The translations under genes were made by a program, and so were the position numbers. From NCBI GenBank assembly GCA_024460105.1, contig JANFXS010000002.1:124001-188000 (forward strand): a stretch of DNA of 64,000 nt. Direction: 5' to 3'. Positions within the stretch are counted from its first letter, which is position 1; every line of letters begins with the position of its first letter. The notes under the pieces were generated by a model. The model saw only the letters and a program-made list of their open reading frames with translations, was not told the origin of the DNA and did not search any database. Shown one piece after another: positions 16,134 through 25,375 of this stretch. This DNA is from Anaerotignum faecicola. GTDB taxonomy: Bacteria > Bacillota > Clostridia > Lachnospirales > Anaerotignaceae.

Positions 16134-19100
16134 TTAATAACCTGTTTTGGGAAGCGTTACTGGCGGTGTATTCACAGTCCACACCGTTGTGTTCCAGCTG
16201 GTCTTTGCGCTTTCCCATTCATTGCCGTATCTTCCGCCAACATCTGCTCTATTGACAATGCGGTAGTCTTTCGGCATATTCGGCATCACCTGACAGAAGA
16301 CAGACATATTTTCAAGCATCTTAAAACCAGGGCTTGCCTGTGGAAATTCCAGACGCACATCTGTTACATATTCCCCATTTGCCAATCCAAGTACATTTGG
16401 ATAGAGGCTATATTCATAGCTGTTCTTTGTCAGAAGATTTTCCGCAAGCACACGATAATCCCTGTAGTTTGTTTTATAAGTGATCTTATAATACATTCTT
16501 TCAGAATATGTGCCTGTGACGATCTTCAAAGCTCTTGTGGCATCTGTTGGAATCCTGTCATGAATATAGAAGTTTTCCAAAGTGCCGGAGGAGCCGTTCT
16601 GCACTTCATAAATGTCATACTGGATGGTCTGTCCAGGAGATGCGGCATTTGGTCCTTTTTTCTGAACGGTCAAGTTCAAAGAAATGCTGCTGTTCAGCAC
16701 TTCAAATCTGACGATATCACCGTTGTGCCTGATTTCTGCCAAAAGTGTTTTATCATTCAAAGCGTAATATCTTGGTGCGGATACTTCTTTGATGGTGTAG
16801 ACACCTACAGGCAATCCCTTAGATGCGGCAACACCATTGCTGCCAGAAGAAATCTTATCTACCAAATTTCCTGTGGTATTATAGATTTCAAATACCGCGC
16901 CGGACAATGGAGAACCAGCGGGAAGACCTGTCAGTTCATTGAATTCAGAAGAGCGTTTTGTAATGACGATCTGACCGACTTCTGGTGTATTCTCCCACTC
17001 GATTTCTATTGTTCTGCCTTTCTGCACATAGAATGTTTTCTCGCTGTTGTCAGAGATATATCCTTCTGCAGGCTCTAATTCTCTGAGTTTGTACTTGCCT
17101 TCTGGCAATTCTTTTCTGATCCAGATATAGCCTTCGTCATCTGTTTCAAACTGACCGATTGGTTCATTGTCACTGTCATATAACAGGAATTTCACTCCTG
17201 GAATACCTTCTCCTGTGACAGAGTCGATTTTATGGATCAATACAGAAGACATTGGATCATTCTCCACTTTTAATGTCGTTCTCTTGCCGTCTTTGATTTC
17301 CACTTCTTTGGCTTCGCTGTCAAGTTTGTATCCTTTGGCTTCTTTTGTTTCCTTTACCAAGTATGTGCCTTCTTCCAGACCTTCAATGACAATCAAACCA
17401 GATTTATCTGTTTCATAGTATCCGATCTGCTCACCGTTGAATTTTGTCACAAGGAATTCTACACCTTCGATAGGATCGCCGGTCCTGCTGTTGGTTTTCT
17501 CAATGACCAAACCGGAATATGGCTGATTTTCCACTTCCACAATAGTCTGCTTTCCAGACTTAACCTCAACGGTTTTCGGTTCTTTGTCCCAGTAATAATT
17601 CTCCAAACCTTCTGTTTCTGTTACAGTATAGTAACCGTCCTCAAGGTCTGAAATATAAATCATACCTTCTTTATCTGTTTTGAAAGTTCCGATTTTTTCG
17701 CCATTCATTTTTGCGATGGCAAAAGATACACCCTCCAACGGTTCCCCTGTTTCAGAATCGGTTTTCACGATTTTGATTCCTGAAAGCGGTTTGTTTTCAA
17801 ATGTTACCACTGTTGGCACATTCGTTTTTACCTCCACTGTTTTTGGTGTTTCGTCCATGATGTAGCCTTCCGGCGCTTTTGTTTCTCTTACCACATACCA
17901 ATCCGGATCAAGTGTCGGAAGCAGAATGGTACCGGTATTATCTGTGGTATATTCACCTACGTGTTCCCCGTTTTGTTTCTCCACGAAGAATTTTGCTCCA
18001 ACAAGCGGTTCACCGCTGATGGAATCCACCTTTTTAATGACAAGAGAAGTCATCTTTTTATTGGTGAACTCCAATGTATAAGTTTTGCCATAATCCAGCG
18101 CAATGGTTTTGGACTGCTCCTCCAGCACATAGCCATCCGGCGCCTTTACTTCTTCTACGATATAACTGCCTTTGGCAAGATCAGAAATCGTAATGGAGCC
18201 ATTGCTGTCTGTGGTAAAGATGCCATTGTTTCTTCCAATGACATCGCCTTTGGATGTTGTTACCTTAAACTGCGCACCAGACAATGGATTACCGCTATCT
18301 GCGTCTTTCTTCAAAATCACGAGAGAGCACATAGGCTGGTTCTGGAAATGCACTTTGTATGTAGCACCATCTGTACCAATTTCAATGGTCTGCGGTTTTG
18401 TATCGCAGGCATATCCTTCTGGTGCAATGCGCTCAGTTACTACATAACTGCCTAGTTTCAGATTTGGAATCAGGATTTCGCCATCGCTGTTTGTAGTATA
18501 CATACCGTTACTATTGCCAACCACCGTTCCATCACCTGTTGTTACTTGGAAAGTGGCATTGGATAATGGTTTATTGGTCAAGGCATCCACTTTTGTGATG
18601 AGCAGAGAGCCGTAAGGATAGTTTCGGAATACTACTTCCACAACAGATGTTCCGTCTGCTTTCATATTGACTGTCTGCATATCTGTTTCTGCGATGATGT
18701 AGTTATTTGGTGCTTTTGTTTCTCTGACCGCATAAGCACCTGCTTCCAATCCAGTGATAACAATAACACCGGAATGATCAGTTGTTGCCGTGCAGATCAG
18801 TTTGCCATTCTGACCACTTGTTTCCCCTGTGATTCTGAATACTTCAAAGGTTGCACCATCCAGCATTTCACCTGTATTGGCGTCAGCTTTCTTGATGACC
18901 AAACTATTCAGTGGATAGTTGACAATGCCGTCTACGACTTCATAATCATTCCCACTTGTGATTTCAATACCGTCGGTCGTTGTACCGCCGTCTGCGCCAC
19001 CAGTGCCACCACCTGCGATATTATCATCCTTCAGATAAGAGTTATCGCCAGGGTTCAGATAAATACGAGTTACAGGGTTTGTCGGTTTCTGGAATCCCTG

Positions 19101-21917
19101 TGCCGGAATGGTTTCTGTTACGATATACCAGCCAGGTTCTACATACGGCAGTTTGATTCTGCCATTTTCATCGGTCTTGAATGTACCGACTGTTGTAATT
19201 GCACCATCGTCTTCCTCATGCTCGATCTTGAATGTGGTGTTTGGAATACCCTTGTTGGTTGTATAATCTGTTTTCTCGATGATCAATGTAGGGTATTTGA
19301 TGTTTTCAAACATTAGTGTTTTTTGATCGCCTGCTTCCAGTTTGACTCTTTGCGGTGTACTGTTCAAAATATAGGGTTTCGGCGTAGAAATTTCTGTGAT
19401 CTCATAAGTACCTGCTTTCAGCCAAGGAATCACAATCGTACCATTTTCATCGGTAGTCACTGTTGTGGGCTGTACGCTGGTATCATCCACTTCTTTGACT
19501 TCATACACAACACCCGCAATCGGCTCTTTGGTTACAGAGTCGATTTTCTTGATTGTCAGTTCTGGCAGCTTGATATTGTCTACCTTTACGACGATTTCAC
19601 CATCGCCAGGTTTGGCAACGATCACTCTGTCAGGGCTTATTTTATCAGATAACATATATCCAGGAGGTGGATTCAGTTCTTTGACCACATAAGTACCGGG
19701 TTTGAGATAGCCGGATGTAAATTTACCGTTTTCGTCAGTCATACCCTCTACTACAGGACGTGCGGTGTCTGCCTGCTCATAAATAGCAAACTGCGCGCCA
19801 GGCAATTTTTCTCCTGTTTCTTCATCGTATTTTTCAACGGTGATGCTGGGCATTTCAAGGTTTGCAAATAACAAGGACTTGTTATCACCTGCATTCAGTC
19901 TGATATCCTGATGTTCGCCTGTCAGTACATAAGGCTCTGGTACAAAAACTTCTGTTACGGTATAAACATCGGGATCGAGGTATCCAAGTTCGCCACCGTC
20001 CATACCAACTGTTACTTTACCATCTGCACCTGTTGTTACGGTACCGATCAAAGTTCCGTCGGATTTCTTAATTTCAAACTTGGTTCCTGGTACTGCATCA
20101 CCTGTCTGTCCGTCGATCTTTTCGATGGTAAGCACAGGTTTTTTCAGATTTTTCATAACCACCTGAATATTCTTGTCTTTGCCAAGATATACGGTCTGAG
20201 GGCAATCACCCAATGCGTATCCTTTAGGTGCAGTTACTTCTGTGATTTTATATGTATCAACAGGTACATTTTTCAGTGTAGCAACACCATTTTCTGTTGT
20301 GACTGTGGTTGTGTAGCTGCCATCTACCTGTTCTACTTTGAAAGTAGCTGGATCAGTAATGACTTCGCCTGTCTGCTGGTCGATCTTGGTGATAGTCAAG
20401 CCTGGAAATTTACTATTCAAAAATTTTAATCCGGCAGCCTGTCCATTTCTTACGGTTACATATTGAGGTGTCTGATCCAAGATATATCCTTCTACAGTGG
20501 ATACTTCTCTGACAAGATAGGTACCGTCTGGTACATCTTGCCATGTGATTTTTCCTTCTGCATCGGTTTTGCCTGTTGCTCTCCATGCACCTTTTCCATC
20601 GATCTGCATGATTTCATACTGCACGCCAGGAATAGGTTCACCTGTTTCTGCATCTTCTTTTTCTGTCACCACAATATGCGGCGGATAATCACGAAATGTT
20701 GCCGTTGCTGTTTGATCCGGCTCTACCGTAATGACCAAAGTGGTTGGCTCAGTCAGCTGATATCTATTATTGGTAGAGCGTTCTACTACCGTATAGGTAC
20801 CAGACTCCGTAATATTCGGTTCCCAAATACCAGATTCATCTGTGGTACCTGTATCAATTAAATGCCCCTGTGCATTATAACAATCGAATGTTACACCTGC
20901 CAAAGGGGTTGCATTATCTGTGGCATCCAGCTTGATGACTTTTAGTTTGCCATCACCCGGATTACCAGGAATATCTGATACTCCAATTACCATTTTGTCA
21001 TTAATAGTAATGGGCTGGTTCGGCATCCCAATTTCCATATCCTGTACTTTGCCATCCAAGCCATTCAAAGGTTTGCCAATCAAGATAACATTGGAATACA
21101 GATTTGCCGAAATCTTTACATTTGCTTCCACACTGCCACCAACAGGGACAGAAGTCTTGGGAATACGGATCGCAAATGTTTCATCACCTTTGAACTGTGT
21201 TTTTTCGATGCCGTCTTCACCTGTGATGATTGTTCCAACTGGATAATCGCCAGTCAATTCGACTTTATACTTCGTGATTTTCTTTCCAGAATTACTTGTT
21301 TCCTGCACTTGAAAGCGTTGTACAAAGTAGTTTTCTTCTTCCACTGGTTCTTCATCTACTTTAATTGTGCCATATACCGCAGCTTTTACTGGTTCTGGAT
21401 TATTCAAGGCTAGATCAACCAGTTTGTTAAATAAAGCTGTCACCTGTGGTTTATCGGGTGCATTCCATTTTCCTCGGTCTGTGTACTGCGATACACCAAT
21501 CACGCACCAAATGGCTGCCTTTGTAGCAGCATAGGCTTCTTCTTCACTGTTTACACCTAATTCCTGATACGTTTTATATGGAATGCTGTTATTGATGATG
21601 GCGGCAATTTTTTCATTTGTTTCTGCGCCAGCCACATTCAAGTCATACTTTCCAGCAAAGTATTCTCCAGAACCAGCCTTATTGGGATCAACACAAAATG
21701 CTGGATTTTTATTGCCTTCCTCGTCATACCACCACGCAGAGGAATGTAATACATTCCTTCCATCATATTTTATATCATTGATATCCTTGCCTTTAACAAC
21801 AGTAATTTTGGTGATATCACTGCCTTCTTCTGCAGCGCGAACCGTTGACAAGGAGATTGTTGGAATGGCAATGAGCATCGCCAGCAAAAAAGCAATGATT
21901 CTTCTTGTTTTACACAT
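16134..21917 (-). CDS. Giant SpaA/Cna-B-repeat surface adhesin with thioester-type head and terminal LPKTG
   Basis: The 1927-residue exported protein has a signal peptide (1-29) and a thioester-domain-like head (about 40-170) with FCVDPN and ATKAAIWCVIG, the second motif carrying K where TQxAxW usually has Q. About 15 SpaA/Cna-B modules follow from about 322 to 1770, each with a K at the strand start, a TGxPLxGAxF-like motif and TYxVxExxAPxGY. A Gly/Thr-rich linker lies near module 7-8, and a different beta domain occupies 1775-1915. Such modules form Lys-Asn isopeptide bonds and make stiff stalks. The protein ends PVTLPKTGY and stops: no membrane helix or basic tail follows the sortase motif. 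It is encoded within the ICE with a sortase, so contact between mating cells is a plausible role. Confidence 0.9.
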   Translation of the reverse strand: MCKTRRIIAFLLAMLIAIPTISLSTVRAAEEGSDITKITVVKGKDINDIKYDGRNVLHSSAWWYDEEGNKNPAFCVDPNKAGSGEYFAGKYDLNVAGAETNEKIAAIINNSIPYKTYQELGVNSEEEAYAATKAAIWCVIGVSQYTDRGKWNAPDKPQVTALFNKLVDLALNNPEPVKAAVYGTIKVDEEPVEEENYFVQRFQVQETSNSGKKITKYKVELTGDYPVGTIITGEDGIEKTQFKGDETFAIRIPKTSVPVGGSVEANVKISANLYSNVILIGKPLNGLDGKVQDMEIGMPNQPITINDKMVIGVSDIPGNPGDGKLKVIKLDATDNATPLAGVTFDCYNAQGHLIDTGTTDESGIWEPNITESGTYTVVERSTNNRYQLTEPTTLVITVEPDQTATATFRDYPPHIVVTEKEDAETGEPIPGVQYEIMQIDGKGAWRATGKTDAEGKITWQDVPDGTYLVREVSTVEGYILDQTPQYVTVRNGQAAGLKFLNSKFPGLTITKIDQQTGEVITDPATFKVEQVDGSYTTTVTTENGVATLKNVPVDTYKITEVTAPKGYALGDCPQTVYLGKDKNIQVVMKNLKKPVLTIEKIDGQTGDAVPGTKFEIKKSDGTLIGTVTTGADGKVTVGMDGGELGYLDPDVYTVTEVFVPEPYVLTGEHQDIRLNAGDNKSLLFANLEMPSITVEKYDEETGEKLPGAQFAIYEQADTARPVVEGMTDENGKFTSGYLKPGTYVVKELNPPPGYMLSDKISPDRVIVAKPGDGEIVVKVDNIKLPELTIKKIDSVTKEPIAGVVYEVKEVDDTSVQPTTVTTDENGTIVIPWLKAGTYEITEISTPKPYILNSTPQRVKLEAGDQKTLMFENIKYPTLIIEKTDYTTNKGIPNTTFKIEHEEDDGAITTVGTFKTDENGRIKLPYVEPGWYIVTETIPAQGFQKPTNPVTRIYLNPGDNSYLKDDNIAGGGTGGADGGTTTDGIEITSGNDYEVVDGIVNYPLNSLVIKKADANTGEMLDGATFEVFRITGETSGQNGKLICTATTDHSGVIVITGLEAGAYAVRETKAPNNYIIAETDMQTVNMKADGTSVVEVVFRNYPYGSLLITKVDALTNKPLSNATFQVTTGDGTVVGNSNGMYTTNSDGEILIPNLKLGSYVVTERIAPEGYACDTKPQTIEIGTDGATYKVHFQNQPMCSLVILKKDADSGNPLSGAQFKVTTSKGDVIGRNNGIFTTDSNGSITISDLAKGSYIVEEVKAPDGYVLEEQSKTIALDYGKTYTLEFTNKKMTSLVIKKVDSISGEPLVGAKFFVEKQNGEHVGEYTTDNTGTILLPTLDPDWYVVRETKAPEGYIMDETPKTVEVKTNVPTVVTFENKPLSGIKIVKTDSETGEPLEGVSFAIAKMNGEKIGTFKTDKEGMIYISDLEDGYYTVTETEGLENYYWDKEPKTVEVKSGKQTIVEVENQPYSGLVIEKTNSRTGDPIEGVEFLVTKFNGEQIGYYETDKSGLIVIEGLEEGTYLVKETKEAKGYKLDSEAKEVEIKDGKRTTLKVENDPMSSVLIHKIDSVTGEGIPGVKFLLYDSDNEPIGQFETDDEGYIWIRKELPEGKYKLRELEPAEGYISDNSEKTFYVQKGRTIEIEWENTPEVGQIVITKRSSEFNELTGLPAGSPLSGAVFEIYNTTGNLVDKISSGSNGVAASKGLPVGVYTIKEVSAPRYYALNDKTLLAEIRHNGDIVRFEVLNSSISLNLTVQKKGPNAASPGQTIQYDIYEVQNGSSGTLENFYIHDRIPTDATRALKIVTGTYSERMYYKITYKTNYRDYRVLAENLLTKNSYEYSLYPNVLGLANGEYVTDVRLEFPQASPGFKMLENMSVFCQVMPNMPKDYRIVNRADVGGRYGNEWESAKTSWNTTVWTVNTPPVTLPKTGY

Positions 21918-21948
21918 TTAGGTTCCCTCCTTATTGATTTTTGGCATT

Positions 21949-21985
21949 AAAAAAGAGATACAATTGATTTTTGTATCTCTTTTTT
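21949..21985. terminator. Terminator between the CAP pseudogene and the SpaA gene
   Basis: AAAAGAGATACAA-N7-TTGTATCTCTTTT, a long stem with A and T tracts on both sides. It separates leftward transcription of the CAP pseudogene from the adhesin gene. Confidence 0.85.
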
Positions 21986-22009
21986 GCCTGCACTATTCAC
22001 TTCTATTTG

Positions 22010-22655
22010 TTATCTTGCAAATATCTGTATGCAATAACTGCCATATTCAGAGCCTATATTGTAGTTGTAAGCAACTCCAATATAGTTATAATTTGGATTC
22101 AAAATATTTTCTCGATGTCCTTCCGAGTTCATCCACGAGCTGACTATATATTCTGCTGTGCTTTTGCCTGCACTGCCATTTTCTCCTACATAACTACCGG
22201 AATACCCAGCTTCTTGTGCCGCAGTTATATATTTGCTGCCATCTGGTCTTGTATGTGAAAAACTTTCTCCCATTTCTTTGACTCGCACATCCGCAGCTTT
22301 CATTAGAGAATCATCCAGCTTAAGTGGATTCAATCCTGCCTTTTCTCGTTCAGCGTTAGTAATATCTATCAGTAGATGCAATCGGCTTTGTAAAGATAGC
22401 TGAATGTTCTATTTGGAATGTGCCATCTACAACCGTATCTCCGTAATATGTGAACCATTCAAATTCCCAGCCCATTTTTTCTGCCACATCTCTGATTGGA
22501 ACCATGATACGACCATCAATATTCACTGGCTGCTGATCCTCAAAATTGACCTTTTCCCCATCAACTGTAACTGTGATCTGGTCAGCAGCGAAAGCACTTG
22601 GTGCTGTACCTAATACCATTGTGGCTGCCAATATGGCTGCTAATCGTTTTTTCAT
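22010..22655 (-). pseudogene. Frameshifted exported CAP-domain protein
   Basis: The first frame (ATG 22655, GGAG upstream) encodes a signal peptide ending SAFAAD and a copper-amine-oxidase-N-type segment (VDGRIMVPIRDVAEKMGWEF), then stops at 22356. The second frame, shifted by one base, encodes a CAP/SCP domain (NAEREKAGLNPL, SHTRPDG, VGENG, SSWMNSEGHRENILNPNY) ending at 22010. The two overlap at about 22356-22381, and the second frame has a stop just before the join and no ribosome site, so a one-base indel in about 22385-22412 is the likely cause. CAP domains are secreted and of unclear activity. A sequencing error is possible. Confidence 0.75.
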
Positions 22656-22810
22656 ATTTTTCACGCTCCTTTTTCTTTTTCACTGCATTTTGAATCAATT
22701 GGAAACCGTATACTCTGTCAAAGTCTTTCTATATTTATTTCGCCTCCTTCCCCTTGTTTTCCTTTCAATATCATTTATATTGGAAAACCATTTACACTGC
22801 AAGCAAAAGA

Positions 22811-23701
22811 TTATTTCTGCACTGCCTGCACGCAAAGACGCTGATCGCCTACATCTTCCACACAGGTGATCAATGTCAGACGGTTGTCACTGGTGTACTG
22901 AAGTTTTGACCAGTCCGTATCGGCAATCTTTGTAATGGATTTTACCACATAGGTTCTTGTGCCAAGTTTTGTGCTATAGGTCATTTCATCGCCAATATCC
23001 AGTTTTTTCAGTTTTCCAAAGTAGTCATTGGTACCTCTGTTATGTCCTACCAAACCGATATTTCCATTCCAGCAGGAAGTGGAAGCCAAATGTCCCACAC
23101 CTTTTTTCATCGCTGTGAAGGTATCACCGTCATAGGCAGTTACCGTCAGCCCAATTTCTGGAATCTTCAATACGCCAATACTCCCATCGCTGTTTCGCAC
23201 CTGCTCAATGGTTGTTAAGGGATACTGCAGAACTTCGTCATATACCTGTTCCGGAATCTCATTTGTCACATAGCCGTCAGAGGAAATATTCGCCGTATAG
23301 CTTCCACTGGTCCCCCCGCCATAGGCTGTACCTGTAATCAGACTGTTTGGACTTTGGGTATAAGGATTGATTGGTGCATTGGTTGGTGCGTATGTAGTGT
23401 TGTTAATGGATGGTGCATTTGGCTCCACCACATTTGCCCCATACTCTGAATCATAGACTGTCTGCGGTGATACATCATAAATATCCCTGAGATAATCCGG
23501 TATCTCCCCTTGGATGTTGATATTGGATTTTCCCACAATAACAAACTCCTCTTGATTCTCTGTTTTGTAATTGTAGCTCAAATCCGAGTCAAGAGCATAA
23601 GCTGGCACGCAGAAAAGAGCTCCGCAAATCATAGGGAAAACCATTACTGTTTTTATAATGCTTGGGACAGAAATTTTAAACTTTTTCACTCTATTCCGCA
23701 T
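22811..23701 (-). CDS. Sortase family transpeptidase
   Basis: The 296-residue exported protein has an N-terminal membrane segment (about 12-36), a long Pro/Asn/Tyr-rich linker and a C-terminal sortase domain. The catalytic triad is visible as His220 (GLVGHNRG), Cys280 (TLITC) and Arg288 (DQRLC). It should cleave LPxTG-like signals, the only candidate nearby being the SpaA protein. The start is ATG 23701 with GGGAGG upstream, overlapping the end of the preceding gene by 11 nt, so translation is coupled. Confidence 0.85.
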   Translation of the reverse strand: MRNRVKKFKISVPSIIKTVMVFPMICGALFCVPAYALDSDLSYNYKTENQEEFVIVGKSNINIQGEIPDYLRDIYDVSPQTVYDSEYGANVVEPNAPSINNTTYAPTNAPINPYTQSPNSLITGTAYGGGTSGSYTANISSDGYVTNEIPEQVYDEVLQYPLTTIEQVRNSDGSIGVLKIPEIGLTVTAYDGDTFTAMKKGVGHLASTSCWNGNIGLVGHNRGTNDYFGKLKKLDIGDEMTYSTKLGTRTYVVKSITKIADTDWSKLQYTSDNRLTLITCVEDVGDQRLCVQAVQK

Positions 23702-24860
23702 CCAACACACCTCCCAAATCCAGTTCAAATCGATATTCTCCTTTTTTCTCATTGACTCTGTGCTTTACTGTCATGTCTTTATAGGTCACACTGATGTTCC
23801 TGCCGAAAAGCGCCTTTGTTGTTTTCTTGTCCAGCACAAACTGGAATACATTGCTTTGAATCAAGTCCTCAAACTCATTCAAATCAATTACAGGCTGCTT
23901 TGGATTGACATTTTGTCTTCCGATGCAGATATACTCTTTGTCAATGAGATTATACACATCCGCCCCTTGCCTGTTTTTCAGATAAAGCAAAAGCATGGCA
24001 ATGGCACAGCCCAAAAGCAGTACCGAAATAATACCTGTTACTGCTTTTAATACTGGCGGCATTCCATTTTCCACCAGCTTTCCTGCGTAAGTAATGGTAA
24101 AGGTTGCCGTATCTGCCGTTGTCTTTGTTACATTGCCTTTGTACCTTGCTGTGGACACATAGCCCGTAGGCACCTGCGAGCTGAATGTTTTGGAATAAGT
24201 GGCTACTGCCTTATACTCTGTGGGTACCAAAGTATCTCCGGCAAGGGATGTTCCCATAACGGTCCAGCTGACATTGGTCAATGGCAATGTATATCCGTCT
24301 TTTACTGTTGACTGGGAAACGTAAGAAGGATCGGCATACATCAAACCTGGGTATTCCTTTGTGGCAGACACCGTATAGTTCTTAGTGGTATAGCCTGCAA
24401 CCTCTGTAACGATACTGCCGGTATCCAGTGTCAATGTACCTTGATATCCGTCTTTATCATAAGGTTTTATGGCTGGAAAGAGTTTGATGACTTCTTCCAG
24501 ATTTTTAGAACTGCCTTCTGCCTTGGCGTCTTCTGTAACTTCTTTGGTGTCCTTATTCTCATTGATCTGTTTATCCGTAGTGATATAGCTGAACAAGAAG
24601 TCTTCCAATACAAAGTCTTCTTCCACCAGCTGTTTCTGTGGTGTATCTGTCGGCAGATCATAAACCTTTATCAGATATTCCACACCGTCTATGTTCTTCC
24701 TTTCCACGGAAATGGGTACAGGCAAAGAACTGTCAGTAGCTGATGCTTCCTGCACAGATGCTTCTTGAGCAGACACCCCAGTTTCTGTAGGAGCAGCCGC
24801 AGCCGATACAGGCAGAAGCAGTGATACTGCCGCAATCAGACATAAGATTGCTTTTTTCAT
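23691..24860 (-). CDS. Exported single-pass membrane protein linked to the ICE sortase
   Basis: The 389-residue protein has a signal peptide (1-23), an extracytoplasmic Ser/Thr/Tyr-rich beta region (about 50-275), one membrane helix (about 282-305) and a basic cytoplasmic tail of about 85 residues. I do not recognise a named family. It overlaps the sortase gene and is overlapped by the 59-residue gene upstream, so the three form one operon with the AbrB-like gene. It may be a scaffold or sensor for the surface protein. Confidence 0.75.
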   Translation of the reverse strand: MKKAILCLIAAVSLLLPVSAAAAPTETGVSAQEASVQEASATDSSLPVPISVERKNIDGVEYLIKVYDLPTDTPQKQLVEEDFVLEDFLFSYITTDKQINENKDTKEVTEDAKAEGSSKNLEEVIKLFPAIKPYDKDGYQGTLTLDTGSIVTEVAGYTTKNYTVSATKEYPGLMYADPSYVSQSTVKDGYTLPLTNVSWTVMGTSLAGDTLVPTEYKAVATYSKTFSSQVPTGYVSTARYKGNVTKTTADTATFTITYAGKLVENGMPPVLKAVTGIISVLLLGCAIAMLLLYLKNRQGADVYNLIDKEYICIGRQNVNPKQPVIDLNEFEDLIQSNVFQFVLDKKTTKALFGRNISVTYKDMTVKHRVNEKKGEYRFELDLGGVLDAE

Positions 24861-25036
24861 ACGGATTCCCTCCTTTCTTCTAATTCTTTCCTTTTCTCCT
24901 CAAGTACCATGCGTTCTATGGTCAGGTCATCGGGGAGAACATGAAAATCAGTAAAAAGTTCTGTTTTTTTCCTCTGGCAGTCATCAGAAAAATCCTTTGT
25001 TTTCTGATACTGCCTCAATGCTTTTTCAATGTCCAT
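24857..25036 (-). CDS. Small helical protein, 59 residues
   Basis: A short charged protein, MDIEKALRQYQKTKDF at the start and a predicted long helix VLEEKRKELEERRESV at the end. No family recognised. The ATG 25036 follows AAGGGG; the GTG at 25045 lies within the ribosome site. Its stop overlaps the start of the following gene by 4 nt (ATGA), supporting that it is real. Confidence 0.6.
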   Translation of the reverse strand: MDIEKALRQYQKTKDFSDDCQRKKTELFTDFHVLPDDLTIERMVLEEKRKELEERRESV

Positions 25037-25051
25037 GTTTGTCACCCCTTT

Positions 25052-25360
25052 TCAAAACAAAAAGCGAAGGACTTCGTCCAATACTTCATCCAATGACTTT
25101 CCTTCGCTTAACAACTGCTTGATTCTATTTTTGATCTGATCTCGTTCTTTTTCCGCATCCTCCTTTTCTTTTTGGAAATCTGCCTGCAGCACCTCCACAG
25201 GATTCTCCGCAGTCACTTCAGCCTTATTGATTAAAATGATCCCGCCCCTTCCGGTTATCTGCACCACATCATCCTCATGGATTCCAACGAATCTTCTAAG
25301 TGCCACAGGCAGATAAATCAACCCCTTCGCACTGACCGTTTTAAAACAATTGATTGTCAT
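25052..25360 (-). CDS. AbrB/SpoVT-type DNA-binding regulator
   Basis: The 102-residue protein has an N-terminal swapped-hairpin AbrB domain (KTVSAKGLIYLPVALRRFVG, then DDVVQITGRGGIILINK) and a C-terminal coiled-coil-like helix with KSLDEVLDEVL. It lies at the head of the sortase sub-operon and probably autoregulates it; this is inferred from position only. Confidence 0.75.
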   Translation of the reverse strand: MTINCFKTVSAKGLIYLPVALRRFVGIHEDDVVQITGRGGIILINKAEVTAENPVEVLQADFQKEKEDAEKERDQIKNRIKQLLSEGKSLDEVLDEVLRFLF

Positions 25361-25375
25361 ATCAATACCTCCTTT

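Noticed and set aside
18774-20861. Long plus-strand frames inside the SpaA gene
   Set aside because: Antisense shadows of the repeat-rich gene: composition mirrors the coding strand, and the minus-strand gene has signal peptide and domain order.
16134-21917. Regularly spaced repeats suggestive of a CRISPR-like or satellite array
   Set aside because: The spacing follows about 90-residue protein modules in one long frame, and the units differ too much in DNA; they are Cna-B domains.
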